Shown here: piece by piece, positions 56,949 to 64,000 of the stretch | Layout of the letters: every line of letters starts with the position of its first letter | Numbering within the stretch: position 1 is the stretch's first letter | NCBI GenBank assembly: GCA_025642075.2 | Contig: JAODUO010001205.1 | Coordinates: forward strand, 1-64,000 | DNA length: 64,000 bases | Source: Ridgeia piscesae | Taxonomy: Eukaryota > Annelida > Polychaeta > Sabellida > Siboglinidae | Direction: 5' to 3' | Made by a program: the position numbers and the translations under genes | Notes under the pieces: model-generated | Databases searched by the model: none | The model's input: only the letters and a program-made list of their open reading frames with translations | Told to the model about the DNA's origin: nothing

Positions 56949-59900
56949 CCCATATATATATATATATGTGAGGACACACAAGTATGTCATAATAATTTAG
57001 ACTTCCCCTCCCATTTATAGCAACTGTCTGATGTTTCATAATGCATCCTGTAGCCACCTAAAACTACTGACATGTTTGTTTTGGGAAAGTCTACACTATT
57101 TTACAATCTGTATGCAGCATCACAATTTCAAACTGAACTGCATATACAGGGATATCTTACTATTATGCTCTGAACTAGGCCAGAGTGACCTGATTAACAA
57201 AGTCACTGTAGTGGCATGACTTATTGTATATACTGTCCTATTATGACAATAATTTGGGACTGTTTATGGTGACTTTAACTGTGAGGTGGCTGTATTATGA
57301 AGGTGTCTTTAAAGAGAGGTAGAGAGGTGTGACTGTCTTGTTGCAGTCACTGTATGATCTGTGTTCTCAGTTTGGTTCTTGCAACAGGGACCCCGGAACC
57401 AACAGCCGCTTGGCAACAGAATGGGAAACCACTGCAGCTGTCCAATGACATCAAGCAGTCATTCAATGGCCGCATGGCAAAACTGTTCTTCCGAGAAGTC
57501 TACCCAGAGGACGAAGGAACTTACGTCTGTACAGCAACCAACTCTGAGGGTGAGGTGTCCACCACGGCCCAACTCAAGGTCAAAGGTTAGGGTTCATTTC
57601 ATGTAAATAATTTGATTGAAACTCTTCAGTTAATTTAACCCTCCATGAACCACTTTCATACATGTTCATACACATAATATGTGTCAAAAGTTTGAATAAA
57701 AAAACAGTGCTGTTTTGATTAGTCGATTGGGAATCATAAATTGAATAGTTTTGTTTGCAATTTTGAACATCCACATTTTCACTATCCTGATGAATTTTTT
57801 GTTATGAATATGAAAGATTCTAAAACAAAATTTAGCAAGCCATTGGGCCCCACGAAGACCTCTTGACCACAGTAAAGCGACGCAAACTGAAATGGTACGG
57901 GCACGTAACAAGATCTACAGGGCTTGTCAAGACAATCCTGCAGGGCACAGTGCAAGGAGGGCGAAGACGAGGCAGATAGAAAACGAGATGGGAGGACAAC
58001 ATCCCGGAATGGCATGATGCTGGGCGCCGCCATGAGGAAGGCTGAGAGGCGAGAGGAATGGAGGGAGCTGGTTGCCAGGTCATCTGTGGCGCCCCAACGG
58101 TCCACCAGACTACGGGATAGGTGAAAAAAAAAAAAATCTGTGATATTTTGCACACAATATTTTAGATTACCTGTATATTGAATTGAAATAATTATGTCAT
58201 TAATAATTGTTATTGTGTGTGTCACAGTGACTGTGCCGGCCGATGTTGCCCCTACGTTCACTCGTCCATTGTCAGACGTGACGGTCAACGACGGAGAGCA
58301 GTTGACCCTGGCATGTGAGGTCACAGCCATGCCTGACCCAGAGGTCAGTGACTTCCTTCCTGTCAGCAGGCACAAATAAAGTCACAGGAAATTTACAGAT
58401 AAATCATAGTCTTGGCTAGGAAAAGCATACATGAAATAATTTTGCAATATTTATTATTCACAGATTAATATTCATAAGAAGCTTTGCCTTTGTCTTTGCA
58501 GATTTTCACTGACTGTTAATCACATTGATATTCTTTATGAAATAAAAAATATGCCACCATCTTGCATAATATTTCAGGTAATTAAGCACAATAAAGTCTG
58601 ATAACTAAAACAAATATTCAGAAGGCTTCTGTCTGTTCACACTGATAATTGAGCACAGGTACTATTTGTGAGTCATATACCTGGTGTGATGACTAACCTT
58701 TTCCAACTCCTACTTTTATGCTGTACTGGTTTATTAATAGCATTACAGTTTCTTACTGTAAGTTTGTGTACGTTTTTACAGTAATCTTCTACATTGCGTG
58801 AATCGATCACGATTCATCATGCTCTTTCTAGGATATTATATGAAGTTTAAAATGACAGAACCAACATTACCTTCTTTAACATTCACTGTTACACATATCT
58901 ACTTACCACGCACAATTGTATAATCTACTTTACAGCTCCCCATTACACAAATATTCTTTACCATTCTGTATTATACATACTTTCTTTATGGCTCACCATT
59001 ACACAAATCTACTTTGCCATTCTATATTACACATACTTACTTTATGGCTCTCCATTACACAAATCTACTTTGCCATTCTATATTACACATACTTACTTTA
59101 CGGCTCACCATTACACAAATCTACTTTGCCATTCTATATTACCCATACTTACTTTACGGCTCACCATTACACAAATCTACTTTGCCATTCTATATTACCC
59201 ATACTTACTTTACGGCTCTCCATGACACAAATCTACTTTGCCATTCTATATTACACATACTTTACGGCTCTCCATTACACAAATCTACTTTGTCATTCTA
59301 TATTACACATACTTACGTTACGGCTCTCCATTACACAAATCTACTTTGCCATTCTATATTACACGTACTTACTTTACAGCTCTCCATTACACAAATCTAC
59401 TTTGCCATTCTATATTACACATACTTACTTTACGGCTCTCCATTACACAAATCTACTTTGCCATTCTATATTATACGTACTTACTTTACGGCTCTCCATT
59501 ACACAAATCTACTTTGCCATTCTATATTACACATACTTACTTTACGGCTCTCCATTACACAAATCTACTTTGCCATTCTATATTACACGTACTTACTTTA
59601 CGGCTCTCCATTACACAAATCTACTTTGCCATTCTATATTACACATACTTACTTTACGGCTCTCCATTACACAAATCTACTTTGCCATTCTATATTACAC
59701 ATACTTACTTTACGGCTCTCCATTACACAAATCTACTTTGCCATTCTATATTACACATACTTTCTTTACGGCTCTCCATTACACAAATCTACTTTGCCAT
59801 TCTATATTACACATACTTTCTTTATGGCTCTCCATTACACAAATCTACTTTGCCATTCTATATTACACATACTTACTTTACAGCTCTCCATTATACAAAT

Positions 59901-62900
59901 CTACTTTGCCATTCTATGTCCCTACAGATTAAGTGGTACAAGAATGGGAAACTTCTGAAGGCCTCCCGTGACTTCAAGCCATCCTTTGACGGTCGTACAG
60001 CATCCCTTGAGATTGTTGAGGTTTACTGTGAGGATGAAGGGAAGTACGAATGTGAGGCGAAAAATGTCGCTGGTGAGGCAAAGACCTCAGCGATCCTCAC
60101 TGTCATAGGTAGGTGTTTACTGTTTATGATCACTCAATGTGGTGCTCACAAACAGTGCTTTCAATATTGTATTTATGTTCTTAATAATAGATTTCCTGTT
60201 GAAAAATCATCAGTGGAATATTTATGTCTGTTACGCTAGGCACACACCAACCGACTAACACTGACTTCTGTTGGCAGTCGGTATAAAGAAGCAGTCGGTG
60301 CTAAACACCAATTAGTTCCGCCGACTAGCACCAACTTATGCCCGCACACACCAGCTGCTCACACCAACCGACAAGTGCCGATTGTCGGCATTAGGCATTT
60401 CCCCTTTGGCATTTACCTGACAATTTATACAAGAGAATTCTGCATTTGTTCGTAAAAAGCTGATGATTCTGGGGTTGGCTGTTGCTTAAAAAATTATTAC
60501 GATATCATTGCCGCCACCTTGTCAACTATGGAGACACGACAGGGATGTCCACCTACAGCAACGGAAGAGGAGACAGAGCGTACATCAATTTAATCGAAGA
60601 ATTGTGTAAAAATACTAATTTCACACTAATTGTATGGAATGGGGAACATCGCAAATGATCATAGATTTAACAGTGTGGTCAGTACACCTACAATAAACAC
60701 TTGACATACTTGTAAAAGGTAGGCGAAAAGGCAATCCGGTAAATCAAATCAGCAGTTTCCCATTTGCCGCATCAACTGTGTGGAATTCGCTTCCTGCCAG
60801 TGTTAAATCAGAAGGCAATATAGTTTCATTCCACCGACGTCTAAAAACCTATGTAGTTAATGCTGCCTGTCCTCCTTAGCTTCCTAGCATCTTCATCCAT
60901 CCATTGATGACTTACGCATATTTTACGATTACAAGTTTATTTAATCCCTTGGTTTTGTCGCGCCACTGAGATGGATCTTTGATATTGGGGCAAAAGAAGT
61001 CATTATTATTATTATTACATAGGAAGTCGGAGCTTCGCATACAACAAAATGACTTGAGCATTTGGCAAATGTTCTAACAAAGAAATGCATGGCATCAAAT
61101 TGTGTTTTATATGAAGAACCTTATATTTATCCATTCCAATTAACAGTTACCTTGAAATTTAATCAGTCGCACCCGACGAAATCCTCAAAAACGTTGTTCA
61201 TCACTAGTGCCGCTTTGCAGATTTGTAAGGCTTTTAATTTCTGTGCCCGGTAGCGGCGCCACCAGTGGTAGCGTTTTTCACAAGATAAAATGGTGAATCC
61301 TATCGGAAGCCGGTAACAAAGGCAAAATTACACTTATTTGTTTTGCCGGTTTAGCAAGCAACAAAAATACAGTGATGGGTCAACGGGAACAGGACACAAA
61401 TAATATACCACTTCCTAAAAACTTGGTTACCCGCCAAGTCAGTAAAATGTGATAGTAAAAAATGAAACCTTGTCGTTAGAGTTGGCTTGAGAAGTAAAAC
61501 ACCGCCCCGCTTAGCTATGATGATGTCTATCACATGATCGCCTTATGATTCCTTATTGGCCAACTTACTCCCGACCGTCGGGTTATGAAAAAAACCCAGC
61601 CAACTCGTCTTCGGATACACGCTTGCTGTGCCAAATTGTCACTGGATACCTCCTTATCTAACACCAACTGCGGATTAATGCGACTGCCAATTCAACATTT
61701 GAATCTGATAGTTGGCGCTACAAGGCCGACCGTCGGCGTAAAGTTGCGCACACACCAACCGACTTCTTTTCCGCCAACTAGTTGGTTGGTGTGTGCGCCC
61801 AAATCGGCTGGTGTGTGCATAGCATTATGTTGTGGATCAAAACGACTGGTTTATGCATTAGGCAAACAATGAGAGTGTGCATAGATGTATGTGCGATATA
61901 TCCAAACTTGAAAATACATTTTGAGGGTTATTACCCATTTTTAACTGTACTCTTACACTGTTAAATGCATCATACATTGCAGACTACAACAAATGTCACA
62001 AAGTAGACATTTTTTCAACTGTTCAGTAATTTTTTTTGTTTTTTAAGTTAAATATTTTTCTCTTTTGTAGAACTCCCACATTCTGAAGAAGAACAAGAAG
62101 AGGAAGCACCGACTCCAGTGGCTCCACCTGAAGTTGCACCAGTGTCGCCCCCTGTTATTGAGAAACCACCTGAAGAGTTGAAGCTAGTGTCGCCACCTAG
62201 CATCAGAGCAGGACCTCGTAAAGTGTCTCCGCCCCCTGTTGCTGTCACTGATCCTGTCACAACGATGACATCACCTCCATCTCCACTCCAGGTGGCACCA
62301 CCATCTCCCCTAGAGGTGGCACCACCATCTCCAGTCAAACTGTCATCTCCACTCCAGGTAGCACCACCAGTAGAGGTGGCGCCACCTGCTGAAGAAATAG
62401 CGCCATCCACTGAGCAGAGGAGTAAAATGAAAGTGGAAACAACACGTTTAAACAAGGACAGGAATGATTCAGCCACAAACAGAGTACCACTTGGGATTAA
62501 CGTAACGAAAGTGAAACCAGTGACGCTAGAGGTTCTACATACAGCCACTGAGGATGACCAGAAACCACGGAAGACATCAGAATCATCGAAGACAATCGAG
62601 TCAACGGCAACACTTGAGGCGACGAAGAGAAATGAAGCAAAAGCAAATGAAAAGTTTGTGTCTGAAGTGACTTTGTGCGTCAACAGCAATGTCAAACCAA
62701 AGTTGTCCTCTGAATTTCAGCTTGTGCCATCTGATAATGTCAACAAAGAATCCAACGTGACAGTGACAGGCACAAAAGTGGCACCGTTACAGAAGTCTGA
62801 CTCACTTGTGTATCAGATGACACTTTCTCTCAACAAACCAAAGTCAGCAGGAGCAGTCGGTGCAAAGACACAAAATGCACATTCGTGGAAGTCATCGCCA

Positions 62901-63903
62901 GTTCGCACGGGTGTAGGATCTGTGAAGGAGTCACCGTTCAAGCAGTCAGAGGCAGCTGGCAAACCTGTTGCATCATATGTGAAAGATCACAAATCAAACA
63001 CACCACGCAAGCCAGCTAGCTCTCCATTTGCTGTGAGTTACCTGAAATCAAAGTCCCCTGTGAGTCAGGTGACGGCGTCACTCAAATCAAACTCTGCACC
63101 TCCCCATGATGAGCACAGAGTACAATCGGGACGTAAGATAAATAAGCTGACGCCCACTTCGTGGCTTCACAAGTCCAGCGAGTCAAATGTGTCTACTAGA
63201 AAGGGTACTGCTGCATCAACAGAACCAGAGATGTCAACCAGCAAAAAGGTTAATCCGAAATTTGCTCAGATGCAGCAGAAATTTGCTGGGTCATCATCAT
63301 CTTCACCTACACCATCGAAGGACAGAAGTTTTGGGTCTGTTCACTCTGTGAAAAAAACGCAGCTAAAGTCAGATCTTTCGGTATCAAATTCAAAGGAGAA
63401 ACGTACACCTTCAAAATTAAATGATAACACTTCGTCAGAGACTGTGCACACAGCACAGGTGAATGGCTCGGCTGATGATGTCACGAAAGCGACTGCAGAG
63501 TCGACTAAATCATCCATCGTCGTACAGGTGACTGACAACAGCTCCGCCCTGGTGGTCGAACCACATGTGACAGGGCAAACCATTTCACTCGTGATCAACA
63601 ATGACAATCACGAAGATCCCATTTCTGTGATTCCACCTGGTGTTTCAATGACGCAGACATCTAAGACTGAAGAGGATATAATCTCGGTAAAGAAACCTGC
63701 ATCACCTGGCATTATGTCTGAAGCAGCGTTGTTGACAAAGACCAATGGCACGGTGGTGGAGACTAACAATAACACCTATGTGCAGTCACAGCCACAGAAG
63801 GCCAGCCCGCCCAAGTCAACCGACCCACCACAATTTGTGAAGAGGCTTCAAGACCAGACGATAATGGACGGGGACCAGGTCGTGTTTGTTGTTGAAATAA
63901 CAG
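36776..63903 (+). CDS. MYLK-like Ig-domain muscle/cytoskeletal protein, 5' part (nine exons, incomplete at 3')
   Basis: Joining 36831-36837, 39417-39432, 40991-41153, 47567-47696, 52735-52881, 57388-57585, 58228-58343, 59928-60108 and 62071-63903 gives one open frame of 930 codons plus one base. Every junction has GT..AG and matching phase. Layout: basic N-terminus (1-13), I-set Ig1 (about 14-105), basic spacer, Ig2 (about 130-221, Cys151, Trp163, Cys202), Ig3 (about 228-320, Cys250, Trp262, Cys301), a Pro/Ser/Thr/Lys linker (about 321-903) and the start of Ig4 (904 on). Ig1 shares EGATAKF and a GGRF motif with the first Ig domain of vertebrate smooth-muscle myosin light chain kinase, as I remember it, and like it lacks the B-strand cysteine. 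Such proteins bind actin or myosin filaments, and MYLK phosphorylates the myosin regulatory light chain. No kinase domain lies in the window, so a palladin- or titin-like relative is possible. Gene reality is near certain; MYLK identity about 0.6. Confidence 0.9.
36838..39416 (+). other. Intron 1 of the Ig-domain gene
   Basis: The intron is 2,579 bp. CpG frequency drops within it, from dense at 37000-37450 to sparse after about 37900. It contains the intact pogo/Tigger-like MITE and a CTTAG/TAGCC-rich simple patch at about 37715-37795. Confidence 0.65.
38068..38226. mobile_element. MITE with perfect 18-bp terminal inverted repeats (pogo/Tigger-like)
   Basis: The left end GTCATGTCTCATTTATCT is the exact reverse complement of the right end AGATAAATGAGACATGAC. 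Including the two bases before it, the left end reads TA-CAGTCATGTC, and TA also follows the right end. CAGT-type ends at a TA target are usual for pogo/Tigger elements of the Tc1/mariner superfamily. At 159 bp it has no coding capacity. A damaged relative lies at 10551-10677. Confidence 0.85.
39417..39432 (+). CDS. 16-nt micro-exon
   Basis: TTTCTGCTTTCAG precedes GTTTAGGCCGAAGGAA, which is followed by the consensus donor GTAAGT. It joins the seven coding bases of the previous exon to the next exon and reads MEGLGRRK, with the last codon completed by the first base at 40991. Its length is not a multiple of three. If it were skipped, the frame would shift and stop at the 14th codon. Confidence 0.72.
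40991..41153 (+). CDS. Exon encoding the first half of Ig domain 1
   Basis: Acceptor TGTCCTGTCAG, donor GTAAGT at 41154; starts in phase 2 and ends in phase 0. It encodes [17 protein letters not shown], then DEGATAKF, the W of TLKW and the turn VTNGGRFS. The B-strand position that usually holds cysteine is filled by a non-cysteine residue (AKFKASF). Confidence 0.93.
43170..43410. repeat. Degenerate minisatellite built on TGGATATCYT
   Basis: CCCATGGATATCCTAC occurs twice in direct succession. Loosely spaced relatives then follow (CCTGGATATCTACCC, CTGGATATCTTCCCC, ATGAATATCTTTCC, CTGGATATCTTCTCC) over about 240 bp in an intron. Confidence 0.7.
46923..46990. repeat. (CA)n(TA)n microsatellite
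   Basis: CA repeats at 46923-46947 continue directly into TA repeats to about 46990. Confidence 0.95.
47567..47696 (+). CDS. Exon encoding the second half of Ig domain 1
   Basis: Acceptor TGTCATTGCAG, donor GTAAGT at 47697; phase 0 in, phase 1 out. It encodes [15 protein letters not shown], then the DKGKITC motif with the F-strand cysteine (residue 87), and ends DLDVF plus a split codon. The DxGxYxC signature of I-set domains is present with I in place of Y. Confidence 0.93.
48603..48945 (+). mobile_element. tRNA-derived SINE-like copy in intron 4
   Basis: Box A-like AGTGACGTAGAGGTTA (about 48609) and box B-like AATTCAAATCC (about 48660) have tRNA-like spacing. The 3' part has TCTTCCCAGAGAAAT, then AAAGCACTTTGAGCTGA and ATACTGCACTGTATAAGAAC, which align in order with the end of the copy at 8518-8890. 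The copy is diverged and shows no clear tail or target duplication. Confidence 0.65.
52360..52700. repeat. (CA)n / CATGCA / CACGCA simple-repeat block
   Basis: About 340 bases are built from CACA, CATGCATG, CATACA and CACGCA steps. The block ends about 35 bases before the acceptor of the next exon, which keeps a normal branch-like CTAAC and a pyrimidine tract. Confidence 0.93.
52735..52881 (+). CDS. Exon encoding basic spacer and start of Ig domain 2
   Basis: Acceptor TTCTCTTGTGTCCAG, donor GTGAGT at 52882; phase 1 in, phase 1 out. It encodes a charged spacer ([19 protein letters not shown]), then [16 protein letters not shown] and ATLECTFT with the B-strand cysteine (Cys151). The exon ends in the middle of the domain, just before the tryptophan. 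Confidence 0.93.
53517..53565. repeat. (AT)n tract at the left border of the TIR element
   Basis: AT dinucleotides run to the first base of the inverted repeat. A much longer (AT)n tract (about 55991-56073) lies at the other side. Confidence 0.93.
53566..55986 (+). mobile_element. DNA-transposon-like element with about 30-bp perfect terminal inverted repeats
   Basis: The left end TGACCCAGCACAGCAAAATC, continuing to 53595, is the exact reverse complement of the right end at 55957-55986. Similarity stops sharply after about 30 bases. The 2.4-kb interior is CpG-rich, unlike the surrounding intron, as expected of a later arrival. It holds a broken plus-strand ORF. No clear target duplication can be read because (AT)n flanks both sides. 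I do not recognise the superfamily. Confidence 0.85.
54201..55673 (+). pseudogene. Unrecognised, broken and possibly spliced ORF inside the TIR element
   Basis: A 78-codon ORF starts at ATG 54201 ([10 protein letters not shown], with [18 protein letters not shown]) and stops at 54435. A stretch after it reads, over two frames, [20 protein letters not shown] and then [20 protein letters not shown], a Cys-rich pattern. It runs up to a near-consensus donor (GAGGGTAAGTT, about 54645-54655). An acceptor (TTTGTTTTGTATCAG) lies at about 55239, followed by a second open stretch. This suggests a spliced element gene that has decayed. I cannot name the protein; a transposase-related role is inferred only from its position between inverted repeats. 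Confidence 0.4.
55991..56073. repeat. (AT)n tract between the two inverted-repeat elements
   Basis: About 80 bases of uninterrupted AT lie between the right end of one element and the left end of the next. Confidence 0.95.
56072..56876. mobile_element. Inverted-repeat element of about 0.8 kb with four copies of a GCATACGGGAGACC-type motif
   Basis: The left end (TAGGCTAAATGCTGCATAGG, then GAGACCAGTGCATATA) and the right end read in reverse (TAGGTTAAACGCAGCGTATG, then GGAGACCAGTTATGCATATA) are imperfect inverted repeats of about 40 bases. The core GCATACGGGAGACC recurs inverted inside, at about 56286 on the plus strand and about 56819 on the minus strand, giving four copies in a two-by-two mirror layout. 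There is no ORF of note. (AT)n lies at both borders. Confidence 0.75.
56883..56970. repeat. (AT)n tract right of the 0.8-kb element
   Basis: AT repeats run from about 56892 to 56944 with short interruptions (CACCCCC before, TATACCCA after), then a further short AT run to about 56968. Confidence 0.9.
57388..57585 (+). CDS. Exon encoding the rest of Ig domain 2
   Basis: Acceptor GGTTCTTGCAACAG, donor GTTAGG at 57586 (non-consensus at +3/+4); phase 1 in, phase 1 out. It encodes [15 protein letters not shown] with the core tryptophan (163), [19 protein letters not shown] and TYVC with Cys202, and ends AQLKVK plus a split codon. All I-set landmarks are present. Confidence 0.95.
57830..58136 (+). 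mobile_element. 5'-truncated RTE-type LINE, 3' end with poly(A)
   Basis: The plus strand reads [16 protein letters not shown], then [16 protein letters not shown], a stop, [12 protein letters not shown] and, after a frameshift, [18 protein letters not shown] and TRLRDR before a stop and a run of 13 A (58124-58136). This is the conserved C-terminal end of RTE-group LINE polyproteins after the reverse-transcriptase domain. It is dead (internal stop and frameshift) and lies in sense orientation about 90 bases before the next acceptor. Confidence 0.88.
58228..58343 (+). CDS. Exon encoding the first half of Ig domain 3
   Basis: Acceptor TGTGTGTGTCACAG, donor GTCAGT at 58344; phase 1 in, phase 0 out. 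It encodes [20 protein letters not shown], then [19 protein letters not shown] with the B-strand cysteine (250). The intron interrupts the domain two residues before the tryptophan. Confidence 0.95.
58883..59920. repeat. 56-bp minisatellite in intron 7, about 18 copies
   Basis: A 56-base unit (CCATTACACAAATCTACTTT, then GCCATTCTATATTACACA, then TACTTACTTTACGGCTCT) recurs at exact 56-base spacing, for example at 58996, 59052 and 59108. The first copies are diverged, and one copy is shortened near 59255. The array runs to the next exon: its last partial unit supplies the TTTGCCATTCTATG just before the acceptor. 56 is not a multiple of three and the unit lacks plus-strand stops, so all three frames stay open for over 300 codons. 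This is not coding evidence. Confidence 0.96.
59928..60108 (+). CDS. Exon encoding the second half of Ig domain 3
   Basis: Acceptor CTATGTCCCTACAG, donor GTAGGT at 60109; phase 0 in, phase 1 out. It encodes [16 protein letters not shown] with Trp262, [31 protein letters not shown] with Cys301, and ends ILTVI plus a split codon. There is one extra cysteine (VYCED) beside the canonical pair. Confidence 0.96.
60234..61824. mobile_element. PIF/Harbinger-like DNA element with TTA target duplication
   Basis: The left end CGCTAGGCACACACCAACCG and the reverse of the right end TGCTATGCACACACCAGCCG agree at 19 of the first 23 positions. TTA flanks both sides (60231-60233 and 61825-61827). A 3-bp TTA/TAA duplication is characteristic of PIF/Harbinger elements. 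More copies of ACACACCAACCGAC lie just inside both ends (about 60370, 61750, and inverted at about 61784). No transposase is recognisable, and a LINE fragment is nested inside, so it is non-autonomous. It sits in intron 8. Confidence 0.75.
60716..61017 (+). mobile_element. LINE 3' end nested in the Harbinger-like element
   Basis: The plus strand encodes [29 protein letters not shown] and then a stop. This is the hallmark C-terminal end of many LINE reverse-transcriptase proteins (the xWNSLPxxxR/K..SxxxFK..LK pattern). About 130 bases of 3' untranslated sequence and a (ATT)n tail to about 61017 follow. It is strongly 5'-truncated. The clade (CR1/L2-like or a relative) is not resolved. Confidence 0.75.
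61825..62070 (+). other. End of intron 8
   Basis: AT-rich intron between the Harbinger-like element and the acceptor TTTTTCTCTTTTGTAG at 62070. No feature other than the acceptor. Confidence 0.7.
62071..63903 (+). CDS. 1.8-kb exon: Pro/Ser/Thr/Lys-rich linker and start of Ig domain 4
   Basis: Acceptor CTCTTTTGTAG, donor GTAAGT at 63904; phase 1 in, phase 1 out, 611 codons without a stop. It opens with an acidic run ([11 protein letters not shown]), then a proline-rich stretch with repeated VAPP/SPPS.. units (about residues 333-430), then a low-complexity Ser/Thr/Lys region with many S/T-P sites (residues about 430-900). It ends [16 protein letters not shown] and [10 protein letters not shown], the A-B strands of a new Ig domain whose B-strand cysteine position holds valine. 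Such linkers are typically disordered and phosphorylated. A 215-codon antisense ORF at 62048-62695 is a shadow. Confidence 0.95.
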
Positions 63904-64000
63904 GTAAGTCAGCACCAGGCATGTCAGTAGTACTGAAGATTTGGTGTCATTGACTAGGTGTATCATTGAATGGGTGTATCATTGAATGGGTGTATCATTG
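63904..64000 (+). other. Start of intron 9, continuing beyond the window
   Basis: The donor GTAAGT at 63904 is followed by intron sequence. Near the edge TGGGTGTATCATTGAA repeats three times (from about 63955), the start of a tandem array that is cut by the window end. Confidence 0.8.

Larger units (their letters stand above)
52882..57387 (+). other. Intron 5 of the Ig-domain gene, filled with inserted elements
   Basis: Of 4.5 kb, more than 3 kb is two inverted-repeat elements (53566-55986 and 56072-56876) with (AT)n tracts at their borders. The remainder is AT-rich intron without a recognisable exon. Confidence 0.8.

Noticed and set aside
58916..59958. ORFs of 314-338 codons (repeated [21 protein letters not shown] peptide), membrane-protein-like
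   Set aside because: The 56-bp minisatellite is open in all three forward frames. It lies in an intron, and only the part from 59928 on is exon.
62048..62695. 215-codon minus-strand ORF
   Set aside because: It is antisense to the linker exon. The low-complexity Ser/Thr/Pro codons of the real exon create it.

Overview
This is a eukaryotic, animal-type window. It has long introns with GT..AG splice sites, a muscle/cytoskeletal immunoglobulin (Ig)-domain gene, RTE-type LINE fragments, tRNA-derived SINE-like repeats, several inverted-repeat DNA elements and long microsatellites. The sharp difference in CpG content between its two halves fits the mosaic gene-body methylation of many invertebrates. 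My best guess is a marine lophotrochozoan, probably a mollusc. That is inference from the repeat families and methylation pattern only.

Positions 1-36.7 kb: I can support no protein-coding gene. This half is CpG-rich and consists of repeats and unassigned single-copy-looking DNA. It contains a 37-bp minisatellite (1-440), 14-bp and 6-bp tandem arrays (2657-3287), and a complete non-autonomous LTR retrotransposon (3363-7486; matching 725-bp LTRs, 4-bp target duplication TGGT). It also holds a SINE-like copy with an 8-bp expansion (8518-8890), a tRNA-like head directly followed by a broken RTE-type LINE (9114-10550), and a damaged MITE (10551-10677). A GC-rich block ends in a consensus splice donor (about 10900-11269) and could be an untranslated first exon. 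Many micro- and minisatellites follow.

Positions 36.7-64 kb: one plus-strand gene, open at the right edge. I recovered nine exons (36776-36837, 39417-39432, 40991-41153, 47567-47696, 52735-52881, 57388-57585, 58228-58343, 59928-60108, 62071-63903). Their reading phases agree at every junction and give the first 930 residues of a protein. These are a short basic N-terminus, three I-set Ig domains, a linker of about 580 residues rich in Pro/Ser/Thr/Lys, and the start of a fourth Ig domain. The first Ig domain resembles that of smooth-muscle myosin light chain kinase (MYLK). I call it a MYLK-like or titin-superfamily protein; any kinase domain would lie beyond the window.

The introns hold a TIR element with a broken, apparently spliced ORF (53566-55986), a second inverted-repeat element (56072-56876), the 3' end of an RTE-type LINE (57830-58136), a 56-bp minisatellite whose last unit runs into a splice acceptor (58883-59920), a PIF/Harbinger-like element with a nested LINE 3' end (60234-61824), a pogo/Tigger-like MITE (38068-38226) and another SINE copy (48603-48945).
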